Assembly: GCA_934085565.1 (NCBI GenBank)
Contig: CAKOHG010000003.1
Coordinates: 1-64,000 of the forward strand
Length of the DNA stretch: 64,000 bases
Direction of reading: 5' to 3'
Source of the DNA: an uncultured Bacilli bacterium
GTDB lineage: Bacteria; Bacillota_I; Bacilli_A; RF39; UBA660
Part shown: one piece after another, positions 50,245-58,679 of the stretch
How positions within the stretch are numbered: position 1 is the first letter of the stretch
How the letters are laid out: each line of letters begins with the position of its first letter
Notes under the pieces: generated by a model
Databases searched by the model: none
What the model was told of the DNA's origin: nothing
The model's input: only the letters and a program-made list of their open reading frames with translations
Translations under genes and position numbers: made by a program

Positions 50245-53089
50245 CGTTAGAACAACTACTACTAACATTTACAATGCCGTTTACTTTAATTGTTTCCGTT
50301 TGATAGGTTACGGTATAAGTAATACTTTTTTCTCCTTCTGAAGAAGTATCCACACTGCTTGCTACAATAGTCGCTGCACTCGTTACATCTTTGCCATCAA
50401 GAGTAACTTTAATACCTTTTTTAGGATCTACCACGCCACCTTTTTCAACACAAAGTTTAATAGGGGTAGCATTTAAAACAGAAGGAGTAGAACCAGACTC
50501 TACCGTAGCTTTTGCACTGATACCACTAGATTCGTTAGCTTTAAAAATACTGTAAGCACTACGAACGACAAATTCATAAGTTCCACTTGTTGTGGCTGTG
50601 TAAGTATAAGTATTATTTTCAGTCCAGCCTAAGCTTGTTAAATTACCATTTTTATCTTTTAAGTAAACTTGGTAACCAAATTTACCGATGTAAGAATTAT
50701 TATAGCTTTCATAAATACTCATATATTGATTTTCGAAAAGACTGTAACTCCAACTATAATTAGCTTTATAAGTTTTGAAATATTTTGCAAATTCTTCACG
50801 AACAGCTGAGGTATTTAATGCTTGTGGAGTAGAGGCTTTATCCCAAGTAAGAGTAATTTTGCTACCACTTACTGAAGCCTTAACATTAGAAGCGTCACTT
50901 AATTTAGTAAATCTTGAAGAAGTATCAGATGGCTCGGTTCCTTCTTTAAATAAGGCAGTGTATTTCATACTACTAGGAGTATATTCACTTGCTCTTTTAG
51001 TTGGTAAAGTTTGTGCTTCAATTGTTACGGATTTAACACTGTCAGGTTTTTCAAATTTTGTCGTATTCGTAAGTAAATTATTAGCTAAGTAAGCACTGAT
51101 TTTTTGTCTTGCGGTTGTACCCGTACTTGATGTGAAATAGTGACTACTATCCATCGTATCATAACCCATCCATAAAGAGAAAACATATTCGGTGTTATAA
51201 GCATTTACCCAATGGTCTGGAGTGGTATAAGATGGGACACCAATGGCACTCGCTGAAGCAGAATCAACACTTGTTGTACCTGATTTAGAAGCTATGCTTG
51301 CTCGTAAATTAGAATTAACAGCACCCGCAACTCCTTCACTTGTAGCTTGAAGAAGAACATCTGTAATCATATAAGCTGTTTCTTCGCTCATGGCTTTTTT
51401 CTTTTCATATTTATATTCGGTAACTTCTTCTGTTTCTAAGTTCGTTACGGTTGTAAAAGAATATGGTTCAATATAATAACCACCTCTTGCAAATGCGGCA
51501 TAAGCGGCTGCGTTTTCAAGAGTCGTAAGTCCTGGGTCAAAACCACCAATAGAAGAAGATTCTAGAATGCTACCTTCTGGATTACTTGCTGTGGTAAAGT
51601 TATCTTTGGTAATACCTAAATTATTTAAAAATTTCTCAATGTTTTTAACATCATTTTGATGGAATGCTTCTAGAGCCGTGATGTTACGAGAAGAGGATAG
51701 AGCATTTTTTAAAGTCATAATACCTTTATAACTCATATCCCAGTTGTTAATATAAATTCCTTGGTTATAACCATATTTAAAGTCAATAAACATTTGACCT
51801 GTTGAAGCGTTATTATATTCAATTAAAGGTCCATAGTCGATAAGTGGTTTGGCGGTAGAACCAATTTGTCTACGATAATATTGTTTTTTATTACCAGTAC
51901 CATAACTTGCCGCACGGTTTGTACCACTTGCAACATAGTTTCTTCCAGCACCTAATCCTTTAATAGAACCATCGCTTACCGAAAGAATAGATAAGCCCAT
52001 TTGAACCTTATCATCTTTGAAAGCTCCTGGCACACTGCCATTTTGAATACCGTTAATTAAATCTTGAACACTTTTATTGAATGTTGTTTTAATTTGATAG
52101 CTTCCTTTATAAACATCAATACCTAAACGGTCTTTTACTTCGCTTGTAACATAATCAATTAAAGCTTGATAAGGATTTGATGAAGCAGCATTACTTTGTT
52201 CTTTTACTAAATTTTTAACATGAATGCTTTGTGCGTCTTTCATTTCTGTTTCTGTAATATAACCATGACGATACATCAAACTTAAAACGGTATTTTTTCT
52301 ATCGTTTGAATCTTCAGGATTTAGATAAGGATTGTACGCAACAGGACTGTTATACATTCCTACTATCATAGCTGCTTCTGGTAAAGATAAATCAGAAACT
52401 GATTTGCCGAAGAAATATTGACTCGCTTGTTCAACTCCTTCAATAGAAGCGTAGTTAGAGCCACCACTTGCAAACCAACCGGTATTTAAATACATTTCCA
52501 AAATTTGTTCTTTGGTAAAGTTTTTTTCAATTTTGAAAACAGCCATATAAATATCAGTAAACTTACGAATGATACCTTCAATACCACTATCTACAGTACT
52601 TTTGGTCACATAGTTTTTGGCAAGCTGCATAGTGATAGTAGAAGCACCACCGGCACCAGATTGTCCTAAAACTTGACCCATACTTGCTTTTAAAAATCTC
52701 GCTGCGTCAAAACCACTATGTTGAAAGAATCTTGAGTCTTCCGTTGCTACTAAAGCGTCTACTAAAACTTGAGGATAATCTTCATAGTTTTTAATAACTC
52801 TGTTTTCGCTACCGATACGGGTAATTTCTTCCCCATTATCCCAAGTAATAACCGAAGCTTCTTTAAAATATAAATTTTCTTGGGTAAATTCTGGCGCTGT
52901 GAAAATAATATAAAGCCCAAAAGAAATCATCACTGTGGCTATCAAAATACCAATACTAATTAAAGTAATTAAAATAATGTTGCCAACTTTTTTCTTATTT
53001 TTTCTTCGGGGTTTTTTATCTTTTTTTAAATTATCTTTTATCTTTTTTACACTGTTTAATTTTAATTTTTTCTTTTGTGTCGTAGCCAT
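50240..53089 (-). CDS. ponA: class A penicillin-binding protein (PBP1A)
   Basis: This 949-residue bifunctional peptidoglycan synthase has a Lys-rich cytoplasmic N terminus and a transmembrane helix (about 38-60). The GT51 glycosyltransferase domain shows EDSRFFQHSGFD, GASTITMQLAKN and LEMYLNTGWF. The transpeptidase domain has the active Ser near residue 411 in GSTAKPL and a SKSGTTS box. Residues from about 750 include a fibronectin-III-like segment and a final Ig-like domain. It polymerises and cross-links glycan strands outside the membrane. AAAGGAG precedes the ATG at 53089. It overlaps recU by one base (TAATG), the ponA-recU pairing known from Bacillus. Confidence 0.95.
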   Translation of the reverse strand: MATTQKKKLKLNSVKKIKDNLKKDKKPRRKNKKKVGNIILITLISIGILIATVMISFGLYIIFTAPEFTQENLYFKEASVITWDNGEEITRIGSENRVIKNYEDYPQVLVDALVATEDSRFFQHSGFDAARFLKASMGQVLGQSGAGGASTITMQLAKNYVTKSTVDSGIEGIIRKFTDIYMAVFKIEKNFTKEQILEMYLNTGWFASGGSNYASIEGVEQASQYFFGKSVSDLSLPEAAMIVGMYNSPVAYNPYLNPEDSNDRKNTVLSLMYRHGYITETEMKDAQSIHVKNLVKEQSNAASSNPYQALIDYVTSEVKDRLGIDVYKGSYQIKTTFNKSVQDLINGIQNGSVPGAFKDDKVQMGLSILSVSDGSIKGLGAGRNYVASGTNRAASYGTGNKKQYYRRQIGSTAKPLIDYGPLIEYNNASTGQMFIDFKYGYNQGIYINNWDMSYKGIMTLKNALSSSRNITALEAFHQNDVKNIEKFLNNLGITKDNFTTASNPEGSILESSSIGGFDPGLTTLENAAAYAAFARGGYYIEPYSFTTVTNLETEEVTEYKYEKKKAMSEETAYMITDVLLQATSEGVAGAVNSNLRASIASKSGTTSVDSASASAIGVPSYTTPDHWVNAYNTEYVFSLWMGYDTMDSSHYFTSSTGTTARQKISAYLANNLLTNTTKFEKPDSVKSVTIEAQTLPTKRASEYTPSSMKYTALFKEGTEPSDTSSRFTKLSDASNVKASVSGSKITLTWDKASTPQALNTSAVREEFAKYFKTYKANYSWSYSLFENQYMSIYESYNNSYIGKFGYQVYLKDKNGNLTSLGWTENNTYTYTATTSGTYEFVVRSAYSIFKANESSGISAKATVESGSTPSVLNATPIKLCVEKGGVVDPKKGIKVTLDGKDVTSAATIVASSVDTSSEGEKSITYTVTYQTETIKVNGIVNVSSSCSNE

Positions 53090-53661
53090 TACAAACACTC
53101 TCCTTTTAAATATATTTCATCGACAATTTTTAAATAATCTAAAGGTGGGTAAAAACCTTCTTTAATTATTTTACCATATTTTTCTAAATATGAATATGGA
53201 ATACTTTTTCTTTCATAAGTATTTAAAAATGATACTAAATCTTCACCTTTTAAAAGAAAAATTTGACTATTCATTTTAATGATAACAAAACAAATGCCCC
53301 CGTGTTCTAACACTCTTTTTAAATAAATAAGTTGATGTTCATGAAAATTAGCTAAAGGAAATGATGTTTTATTTTGTGTTTCTTTAGCTTCAAATTCAAT
53401 ATATTTTCCTTTATAAATTCCATTATAATCTAAGGTAGAAGGAGCTTTAAAAAAGCCATTTTTAATTACTCTTCCTTTATTTGTATAAATGGCTTCACTA
53501 ATACCTATAGGGGTTGGTTTTTTATTAATTAGGGCTTTGTTTTGTTCATCGTAATAACGATTAGAATCATTAATTAAAGATTCTAAATTCATACCACGAT
53601 TAGCATAATTAATGGGTTCTTTTTTTAGATTATTTTTTTTGATATTCCCGGGATAATTCAT
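53089..53661 (-). CDS. recU: RecU Holliday junction resolvase
   Basis: This protein of about 190 residues cleaves four-way DNA junctions. It has the RecU motifs NRGMNLESLINDSNRYY, KKPTPIGI, STLDYNGIYKGKYIEFEAKET with the acidic metal ligands, TSFPLANFHEHQ and the C-terminal YLKIVDEIY. I chose MNYPGN at 53661, which fits the family start; longer readings lie upstream. An AAAGGAG site lies 14 bases before it. It forms an operon with ponA. A perfect Spo0A box lies about 65 bases upstream of its start. Confidence 0.93.
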   Translation of the reverse strand: MNYPGNIKKNNLKKEPINYANRGMNLESLINDSNRYYDEQNKALINKKPTPIGISEAIYTNKGRVIKNGFFKAPSTLDYNGIYKGKYIEFEAKETQNKTSFPLANFHEHQLIYLKRVLEHGGICFVIIKMNSQIFLLKGEDLVSFLNTYERKSIPYSYLEKYGKIIKEGFYPPLDYLKIVDEIYLKGECL

Positions 53662-53725
53662 ATGAAAATACTTTTCTCCTTTACAAATGATATTATACAC
53701 TTTGTCTAAAATATTTGGCAAGTGA

Positions 53726-53732
53726 TGTCGAA
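53726..53732 (+). promoter_or_regulatory. perfect Spo0A box between recU and an orphan gene pair
   Basis: TGTCGAA matches the 0A box exactly. It lies upstream of both recU (minus strand) and a small ORF plus the 53923 gene (plus strand). A TAAAAT-like -10 for the plus-strand genes is near 53759. Regulation is inferred; a seven-base match can be chance. Confidence 0.4.
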
Positions 53733-53791
53733 AAAGTAGTTATGAAAAATGTTTTGTAGTAAAATTTTTTTATGAAAAGAGTGGATATAAA

Positions 53792-53917
53792 ATGATATCA
53801 TTACAAACAATTCTTAACCGAATGATTTTTAAAATTGAACATATCGATTTAGAAATTGCCGAACTTGCTTTACAAAATTCTTTTTTGGATAATAATAGTA
53901 AAGAGGAAAGCAGGTAG
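53792..53917 (+). CDS. candidate small ORF (41 residues)
   Basis: The frame begins ATGATATCATTACAA and encodes 41 residues, mostly an amphipathic helix (ISLQTILNRMIFKIEHIDLE). A GAGTGG ribosome-site-like sequence lies 8 bases before it. It ends five bases before the ATG of the next gene. The close packing argues that it is translated, but its length gives no independent proof and I recognise no family. Confidence 0.5.
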   Translation: MISLQTILNRMIFKIEHIDLEIAELALQNSFLDNNSKEESR

Positions 53918-53922
53918 TTTTT

Positions 53923-54726
53923 ATGTTAAAGTATGTAGCTATTATAGACGGGAATCATTATCATCCGGATTTAGAACAATTTTATTTTCTTCATTATTAT
54001 ATGAATGGTTATTTTTGTAATGATTGTTTGATTTATCGTTATTCAAAAGATGTTGAAGATTTTTTAAGATGCTCTAAAAGTATTCAAAATACTTTTCTTT
54101 TGGTTTTAGGAAGTCAAAATGTTTTAAATGAAACTTTACTTGCTATGACCCATCATCATCTTTCTAATGTAGTTATTTATGTTCCTTATATAGATAGGAA
54201 AGGAAATTATCTCAAAGATTTAAATTTAGAAATTCATAAAAGACTTAAAACGGTTCCTGAGAAAGTAACTTTATATCAATATGATGATGAAAGTTATTGT
54301 GTTCATCAGATTAATGGTAATCTTCCTTTAAATTTACTTGAAAAACCAAGTTATAATGAATTGAAAAAAGTGATGGATAAAGAACCTTCTTTAATGCGTG
54401 TTCAAATAGACGGTAAAAAAGTAATTGGTAAATATCAAGGTTTTGTATGGCTTAATGATTATTTAGATAGCTTGTATATTCAAAAAAGTAAAATTATGCT
54501 TTTAAAACAAGAAAAAAGTTTAAAGAAAATATTAAAGCTTCGAGAATGCATAGAAGAACAAAAATTATGGAAAATACCAGATATTGTGGAAACGTGGGAA
54601 GGTAGTCAAATAGAAATAGAGATGGAAAATAATATAAATTCTATAAATATAGATAGTAGAAATATTAAAAATGCACCTAACAAACTTACCTTAAAACCAG
54701 CTCAAAATATTTTTTTGATTAAGTAG
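53923..54726 (+). CDS. unrecognised cytoplasmic protein
   Basis: This 267-residue protein has no signal peptide or transmembrane helix. Residues 1-130 look like an alpha/beta domain (KYVAIIDGNHYHPD, FLLVLGSQNVLNE, NVVIYVPYIDR). The second half is helical and charged, with a Trp-containing segment (KYQGFVWLNDYLDS). It lies behind the 41-residue ORF and a Spo0A box; GAGGAAAGCAGG provides ribosome-site sequence. I do not recognise the family and suggest no function. Confidence 0.65.
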   Translation: MLKYVAIIDGNHYHPDLEQFYFLHYYMNGYFCNDCLIYRYSKDVEDFLRCSKSIQNTFLLVLGSQNVLNETLLAMTHHHLSNVVIYVPYIDRKGNYLKDLNLEIHKRLKTVPEKVTLYQYDDESYCVHQINGNLPLNLLEKPSYNELKKVMDKEPSLMRVQIDGKKVIGKYQGFVWLNDYLDSLYIQKSKIMLLKQEKSLKKILKLRECIEEQKLWKIPDIVETWEGSQIEIEMENNINSINIDSRNIKNAPNKLTLKPAQNIFLIK

Positions 54727-54761
54727 TAAAATTTAATATTTATTAAATATCTAATAATTCA

Positions 54762-54770
54762 TGATATAAT
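54762..54770 (+). promoter_or_regulatory. extended -10 promoter of the 54794 gene
   Basis: TGATATAAT, about 10 bases before the GGAGG ribosome site; no clear -35. Confidence 0.5.
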
Positions 54771-54793
54771 TACCATAAAATATGGAGGATGTC

Positions 54794-56734
54794 ATGAGAG
54801 AAGAAGATAAACGTTTATTAGAATATGATACTTATTTTCAAAATAGCTTACCTGTGTTTCAAGAAGCTTTTATAAGTTACTATGGGGAAAATGAAAGAAA
54901 AGATATCGAAGAGAAATTTAAAAATGCTCTTTATATTCCATATCGTGATATTGACTCTCAAAAATTAATCATTGATGATTTAGAATATAAATATTTTGAA
55001 ATATATTTAGATGAAGAGTTAACGGCAAGTGGTTTAATGGATATGAAAGAATTATGTTTTTCTTCTCATAAATATGAACATTTCAATCGTATGAATATAA
55101 AATATTTTGCAGATTTTGCGTCATTGGCTTTACAAAGTGAAGAAGAACGAATGGAAAAGTTTATTCAAGAAGGTTTTGAAAATATTAAAAATATTAAAGA
55201 GGATATAACTTTAGAGGAATATAAAAACTATTTAGATCAAGGAAGTATTCCAGGAGAATATTTTTATGGAAAATTTTATCATGATAGAGCAAATTATTTT
55301 TTAGATAAAAGTAATGTTGAAAGAGAATTTGAATCTAAACGAGTATTATTTTATGCCCACTTTAGTCAGTTGTTATCTTTTGATGATATGGCTAATATTG
55401 AAAATTCATCGGTATTTAAAAAGTTGCAAGAATGTTATGAATGTTACAAAAGAAGTTCTATAAAATATGAACAATTTAAAAAAGAATTAGAGCCATATAT
55501 CACGTTTGTAAAGGAGGATGAAAAAATAAATCTTTCTTTGCATAAAACATACCAACAAAGATATATAAAAGATTTGACTTCTTTAATGGATGATGATAAA
55601 AAACAAGCGATAAATCTTTATACCGAAAATTTTAATTATGCAGATTATCCTACTTTTTTAGATAATTATGGTGATTTTGAGGAAAGACAGCCTTTAGTCT
55701 TAAATTTTAGTGAACAAAATGAGCAACTTTTAAATAAGCCTGGAGTAAATGAAATTATAAAAGATGATATTTTAAGGGCAAGAGTAAAATATTTCAAAAA
55801 CTTAGGAATTAATGTCGATGAAAAAGATTTAGAAAGTTTCAAAAATAGCGAATATTGGCCTTCCTATGATTATGTTTCTAAAGTTCAAAAAATTAGAGAT
55901 GATTGTCTGGATGATTTCACAAAAGAATATCGTTTGCAAAGTCCCTTTTATCAAAAAATAAGAGAGAAATTAAATCAGCAAAAATTTGCTGGTTCGATAA
56001 GTGATTCTTTTTGGGATAGCATTGCTACACGTGGTACTTTTGTACAACCTAATTTTATTTATAAGGATGATGATTTAAGTCTTTTTCCAATTGTTGTTTT
56101 GCATTTAGAAGATTATAGTTCTTATGGCAAACCTATTATGGACAGTAGAATTAATCATGAATTTAATCACTTATATGAACTTAATTTAAAAAGCCATGAT
56201 GAAAATAAAGTGTTATGTGTGGATGGGTTTGATGTTTTAACAGATACTCTTGTAAGCACGGGTGAAGAGAAAGAAGAAGAGAATAGTTCTTCAAAAAGAA
56301 AGTATGAATATTTTAATGAAATCATCAATGAATTATTAGCCCAAGGTGTTTCTAAAGTTATGGTTGATAATAATATTGGAGTTTTTACGCCACCTGATAA
56401 AGCACGATATATCGGAAATACGAGTTATGAAAATTATCGGTTTTTGGTTCAAGATTTTTTTGATGAGTATTATGAAACTATTATAATAAGTCGTAAAAAA
56501 GGTGATATGACTCCATTGTTTCAAAAAGTTGGACAAGAACATTTTGGTAAATTAAATGACCTTATTAATCTTTTTAATCAAAGATTTCCTTCTATTTCTT
56601 TTCTTAATGTTCAGATTGCTCTTAGTGAAAAGAAGGATAATGAAGATACACGTGATTATTATAAATTTGTTAGTGAACGAGACGAAATTTTAGAAAGTAT
56701 GAGAGAATATTGTCGTAAACAAAGCTTAGCCTAA
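54794..56734 (+). CDS. putative zinc metallopeptidase with HEFNH motif, unknown family
   Basis: This 646-residue protein is highly charged and mostly helical, with no signal peptide or transmembrane helix. His455 and His459 lie in RINHEFNHLYEL, a textbook HExxH zinc site. A plausible third ligand is Glu509 or Glu513 in NEIINELLAQG, about 50 residues further on, as in gluzincins. The N-terminal 400 residues match nothing I know. GGAGG sets the ATG at 54794 rather than 54782. It stands alone after an extended -10 promoter. The protease call rests on the motif and its setting. Confidence 0.65.
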   Translation: MREEDKRLLEYDTYFQNSLPVFQEAFISYYGENERKDIEEKFKNALYIPYRDIDSQKLIIDDLEYKYFEIYLDEELTASGLMDMKELCFSSHKYEHFNRMNIKYFADFASLALQSEEERMEKFIQEGFENIKNIKEDITLEEYKNYLDQGSIPGEYFYGKFYHDRANYFLDKSNVEREFESKRVLFYAHFSQLLSFDDMANIENSSVFKKLQECYECYKRSSIKYEQFKKELEPYITFVKEDEKINLSLHKTYQQRYIKDLTSLMDDDKKQAINLYTENFNYADYPTFLDNYGDFEERQPLVLNFSEQNEQLLNKPGVNEIIKDDILRARVKYFKNLGINVDEKDLESFKNSEYWPSYDYVSKVQKIRDDCLDDFTKEYRLQSPFYQKIREKLNQQKFAGSISDSFWDSIATRGTFVQPNFIYKDDDLSLFPIVVLHLEDYSSYGKPIMDSRINHEFNHLYELNLKSHDENKVLCVDGFDVLTDTLVSTGEEKEEENSSSKRKYEYFNEIINELLAQGVSKVMVDNNIGVFTPPDKARYIGNTSYENYRFLVQDFFDEYYETIIISRKKGDMTPLFQKVGQEHFGKLNDLINLFNQRFPSISFLNVQIALSEKKDNEDTRDYYKFVSERDEILESMREYCRKQSLA

Positions 56735-56821
56735 AAACGATTATAACTCTCATTTTTGCTCTGTTCTTTCAATTGACAAAAAGAGTATCTACTGGTAATA
56801 TTATTTTGAGGAAGTGAGTGT

Positions 56822-57151
56822 ATGAATGATAAAATAGTTTTAAGCCCTGAAGAAATTTATGAAAAAGAGTTTAAAATAGATGCTCGTGGATATCGCCCTC
56901 AAGAAGTAGATAATTTTTTAGATATCATTATTAAAGATTATGCTGAATTTAAAAGAATCGTAAGGGGATACGAGAAAGAATATCAAAGACTTAGCAGTGA
57001 AAATGCTAATTTAAAAGCACAACTCCGCCAACTTCAAACCGAATTAGAAACAAAAGAAAGTGATGAAGATAATGGTGCGGTTAGCAATGTTGATTTATTA
57101 AGAAGAATAAGTCAATTAGAAAAATTTGTATACGGAAAATATAATAAATAA
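56822..57151 (+). CDS. gpsB: GpsB cell-division/peptidoglycan adaptor
   Basis: This 109-residue protein has the DivIVA-like N-terminal membrane-binding coiled coil (LSPEEIYEKEFKIDARGYRPQEVDNFLD). A longer coiled coil follows, then the GpsB-specific C-terminal helix SNVDLLRRISQLEKFVYGK. GpsB shuttles PBP1A between division and elongation sites; ponA lies 4 kb away. The last codons contain the -10 element for the RNase P RNA gene, and the stop codon overlaps its 5' end. The order gpsB-rnpB matches Bacillus. Confidence 0.93.
   Translation: MNDKIVLSPEEIYEKEFKIDARGYRPQEVDNFLDIIIKDYAEFKRIVRGYEKEYQRLSSENANLKAQLRQLQTELETKESDEDNGAVSNVDLLRRISQLEKFVYGKYNK
57116..57145 (+). promoter_or_regulatory. rnpB promoter inside the 3' end of gpsB
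   Basis: TTAGAA (57116-57121) and TATAAT (57140-57145), 18 bases apart, lie in the last gpsB codons. Transcription would start at about 57152. Confidence 0.55.
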
Positions 57152-57490
57152 CTTGGCAAATGCTGCATAATATTATGTAGAGGAAAGTCCTTGCTCACAC
57201 AACCTGAGATGGTTGTAGTGTTTGTGCTTAGGGAAAAAATAACCTAAGGTAGAAATTTATTTCTAACGGCTCCGAGGAAACCTCAAATGGTTTTATTAGG
57301 TATAAAAGTGCCAAAGTGACGAAGAAAAGGGAAACCTTGGAAGTGGAACGTGGTAAACCCCACAAGTGAGAAACCCAAATTATGGTAGGGGAGCTATTCA
57401 AACGGAATCAAACGGGCGAATGGACCAGCAATGGTAGATAAATATTTGTCGCGTCGAAAGACGTACAGAACAAGGCTTATAAGTTATTTT
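57150..57490 (+). ncRNA. rnpB: RNase P RNA (type B)
   Basis: This is the catalytic RNA that trims tRNA 5' leaders. P1 is formed by ATAACTT (57148-57154) and AAGTTAT (57481-57487). The conserved core blocks GAGGAAAGTCC (near 57181) and ACAGAACAAGGCTTAT (near 57465) pair to make P4. GAAACCC and GGCGAATGGACC are also present. The type B layout fits a low-GC Gram-positive. P1 is followed directly by a T run, so the last stem can serve as terminator. The 5' end overlaps the gpsB stop codon; exact ends are uncertain by a few bases. Confidence 0.93.
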
Positions 57491-57522
57491 TTTTATTTGT
57501 AAAAATGCAAGGAGTGAGTATC

Positions 57523-58008
57523 TTGTTTGAAATAGGAAAAACATTGAAAGAAGCGAGGGAAACATCAGGCGTTAGTATTAAAGAAGCCTCGGAAGACCTC
57601 GGGATAAGAGATGTTATTTTAGAAAATATTGAAGAAGGAGCCATGGGTTCTTTTAAAAATATTTATGATTTAAAAGATTATATAGCTAATTATGCGAAAT
57701 ATTTAGGCTTAGATGCGGATAGCTTAGTAGATGACTTTAATGAGTATATGTTTGAATATACTTCAAAAATACCTGTTAAAGAAATTGAAAAGAAAATGCA
57801 AGAAATGAATAAAGAAAAAACAGAACCAGAAATTTCTTCTCCTTATTCGAAGCCTATGCGTAAGTATCCTACAAAATATTATGTAGTAACCTATGTTTTC
57901 TTAATTTTACTGGTGATATTAATCATTGTTTGGAGTGTTTCTCAAATCAGTGAAGCAAAAGGTATTAGTATTATAGAAAGTAGAGGCGTTATTAATGAAC
58001 TTCGCTAA
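57523..58008 (+). CDS. rodZ: RodZ-like HTH membrane protein, short form
   Basis: This protein of about 161 residues has a RodZ-type helix-turn-helix domain (FEIGKTLKEARETSGVSIKEA, LGIRDVILENIEEG). A basic juxtamembrane stretch and one transmembrane helix (about 120-138) follow. RodZ links MreB filaments to the membrane in cell elongation. The large extracytoplasmic domain of full-length RodZ is missing; only about 20 residues follow the helix. I favour the TTG at 57523, five bases after GGAGTGA. It overlaps pgsA by 14 bases. Confidence 0.85.
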   Translation: MFEIGKTLKEARETSGVSIKEASEDLGIRDVILENIEEGAMGSFKNIYDLKDYIANYAKYLGLDADSLVDDFNEYMFEYTSKIPVKEIEKKMQEMNKEKTEPEISSPYSKPMRKYPTKYYVVTYVFLILLVILIIVWSVSQISEAKGISIIESRGVINELR

Positions 58009-58594
58009 TAATTTGACTAGGAGCCGTATTGTTATGGCCATTATTATTTTAATCATTTTACTTTTTCCTTGGAGTGATATCCATTTTACTTTTCCAACTT
58101 TTTTAGTAGCTGGCAAAGTTTTAGTGGATAGTAAATATATTATAGCTGGCTTTATCTTTGTGATTGCTTCTGTCACAGATTATTTAGATGGTCAAATCGC
58201 TCGTAAAGAAAAAAAGACAAGTGATTATGGTGCTATTATGGACGCTATTGCTGATAAAGTTTTAGTAAATGGTGTTTTAATTGTTTTAGCTTATCAAGGT
58301 TTTATTAGTGTTTTAATTCCTGTCATTATTGTTATCAGAGATACCATAGTGGACGCATTAAGAATTGGGGCAGCTAGTAAAAAAGTGATTGTAAAAGCAA
58401 ACAAATGGGGGAAAGTAAAAACTGTGACCATGTTAATAGGTATTTCCTTAATGTTATTTTATAATTTACCTTTCGAAATTTGGAATATTTATTTAGCTGA
58501 GATTTTAATTGATATTGCCACCGTGTTATCCGTAGCAAGTGGTGTTATTTATTATTTTGATATTAAAGACAAAGTATTAGACTGGAAAATCTAA
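57995..58594 (+). CDS. pgsA: CDP-diacylglycerol-glycerol-3-phosphate 3-phosphatidyltransferase
   Basis: This 199-residue membrane enzyme makes phosphatidylglycerol phosphate, the committed step of phosphatidylglycerol synthesis. It has the CDP-alcohol phosphotransferase motif DYLDGQIARKEKKTSDYGAI followed by MDAIADK, with the four Asp ligands. About five transmembrane helices are visible. It starts inside rodZ. In Bacillus, cinA usually comes next; here recA follows. Confidence 0.92.
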   Translation: MNFANNLTRSRIVMAIIILIILLFPWSDIHFTFPTFLVAGKVLVDSKYIIAGFIFVIASVTDYLDGQIARKEKKTSDYGAIMDAIADKVLVNGVLIVLAYQGFISVLIPVIIVIRDTIVDALRIGAASKKVIVKANKWGKVKTVTMLIGISLMLFYNLPFEIWNIYLAEILIDIATVLSVASGVIYYFDIKDKVLDWKI

Positions 58595-58603
58595 TGCTTT
58601 TTT
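58571..58603 (+). terminator. pgsA terminator overlapping the stop codon
   Basis: GTATTAGA pairs with TCTAATGC (one wobble) and is followed by T. The TAA stop lies in the 3' arm. Confidence 0.75.
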
Positions 58604-58629
58604 CTTAAATACAATTGTTCGCTTATGTG

Positions 58630-58658
58630 TTGACAACTAAAATAAAGTAAGTTACAAT
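58630..58658 (+). promoter_or_regulatory. recA promoter
   Basis: A perfect TTGACA (58630-58635), 17 bases, and TACAAT (58653-58658). I saw no LexA-type CGAAC-N4-GTTCG site over it. Confidence 0.8.
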
Positions 58659-58679
58659 GATACCAGAAAGCGAGAATAT

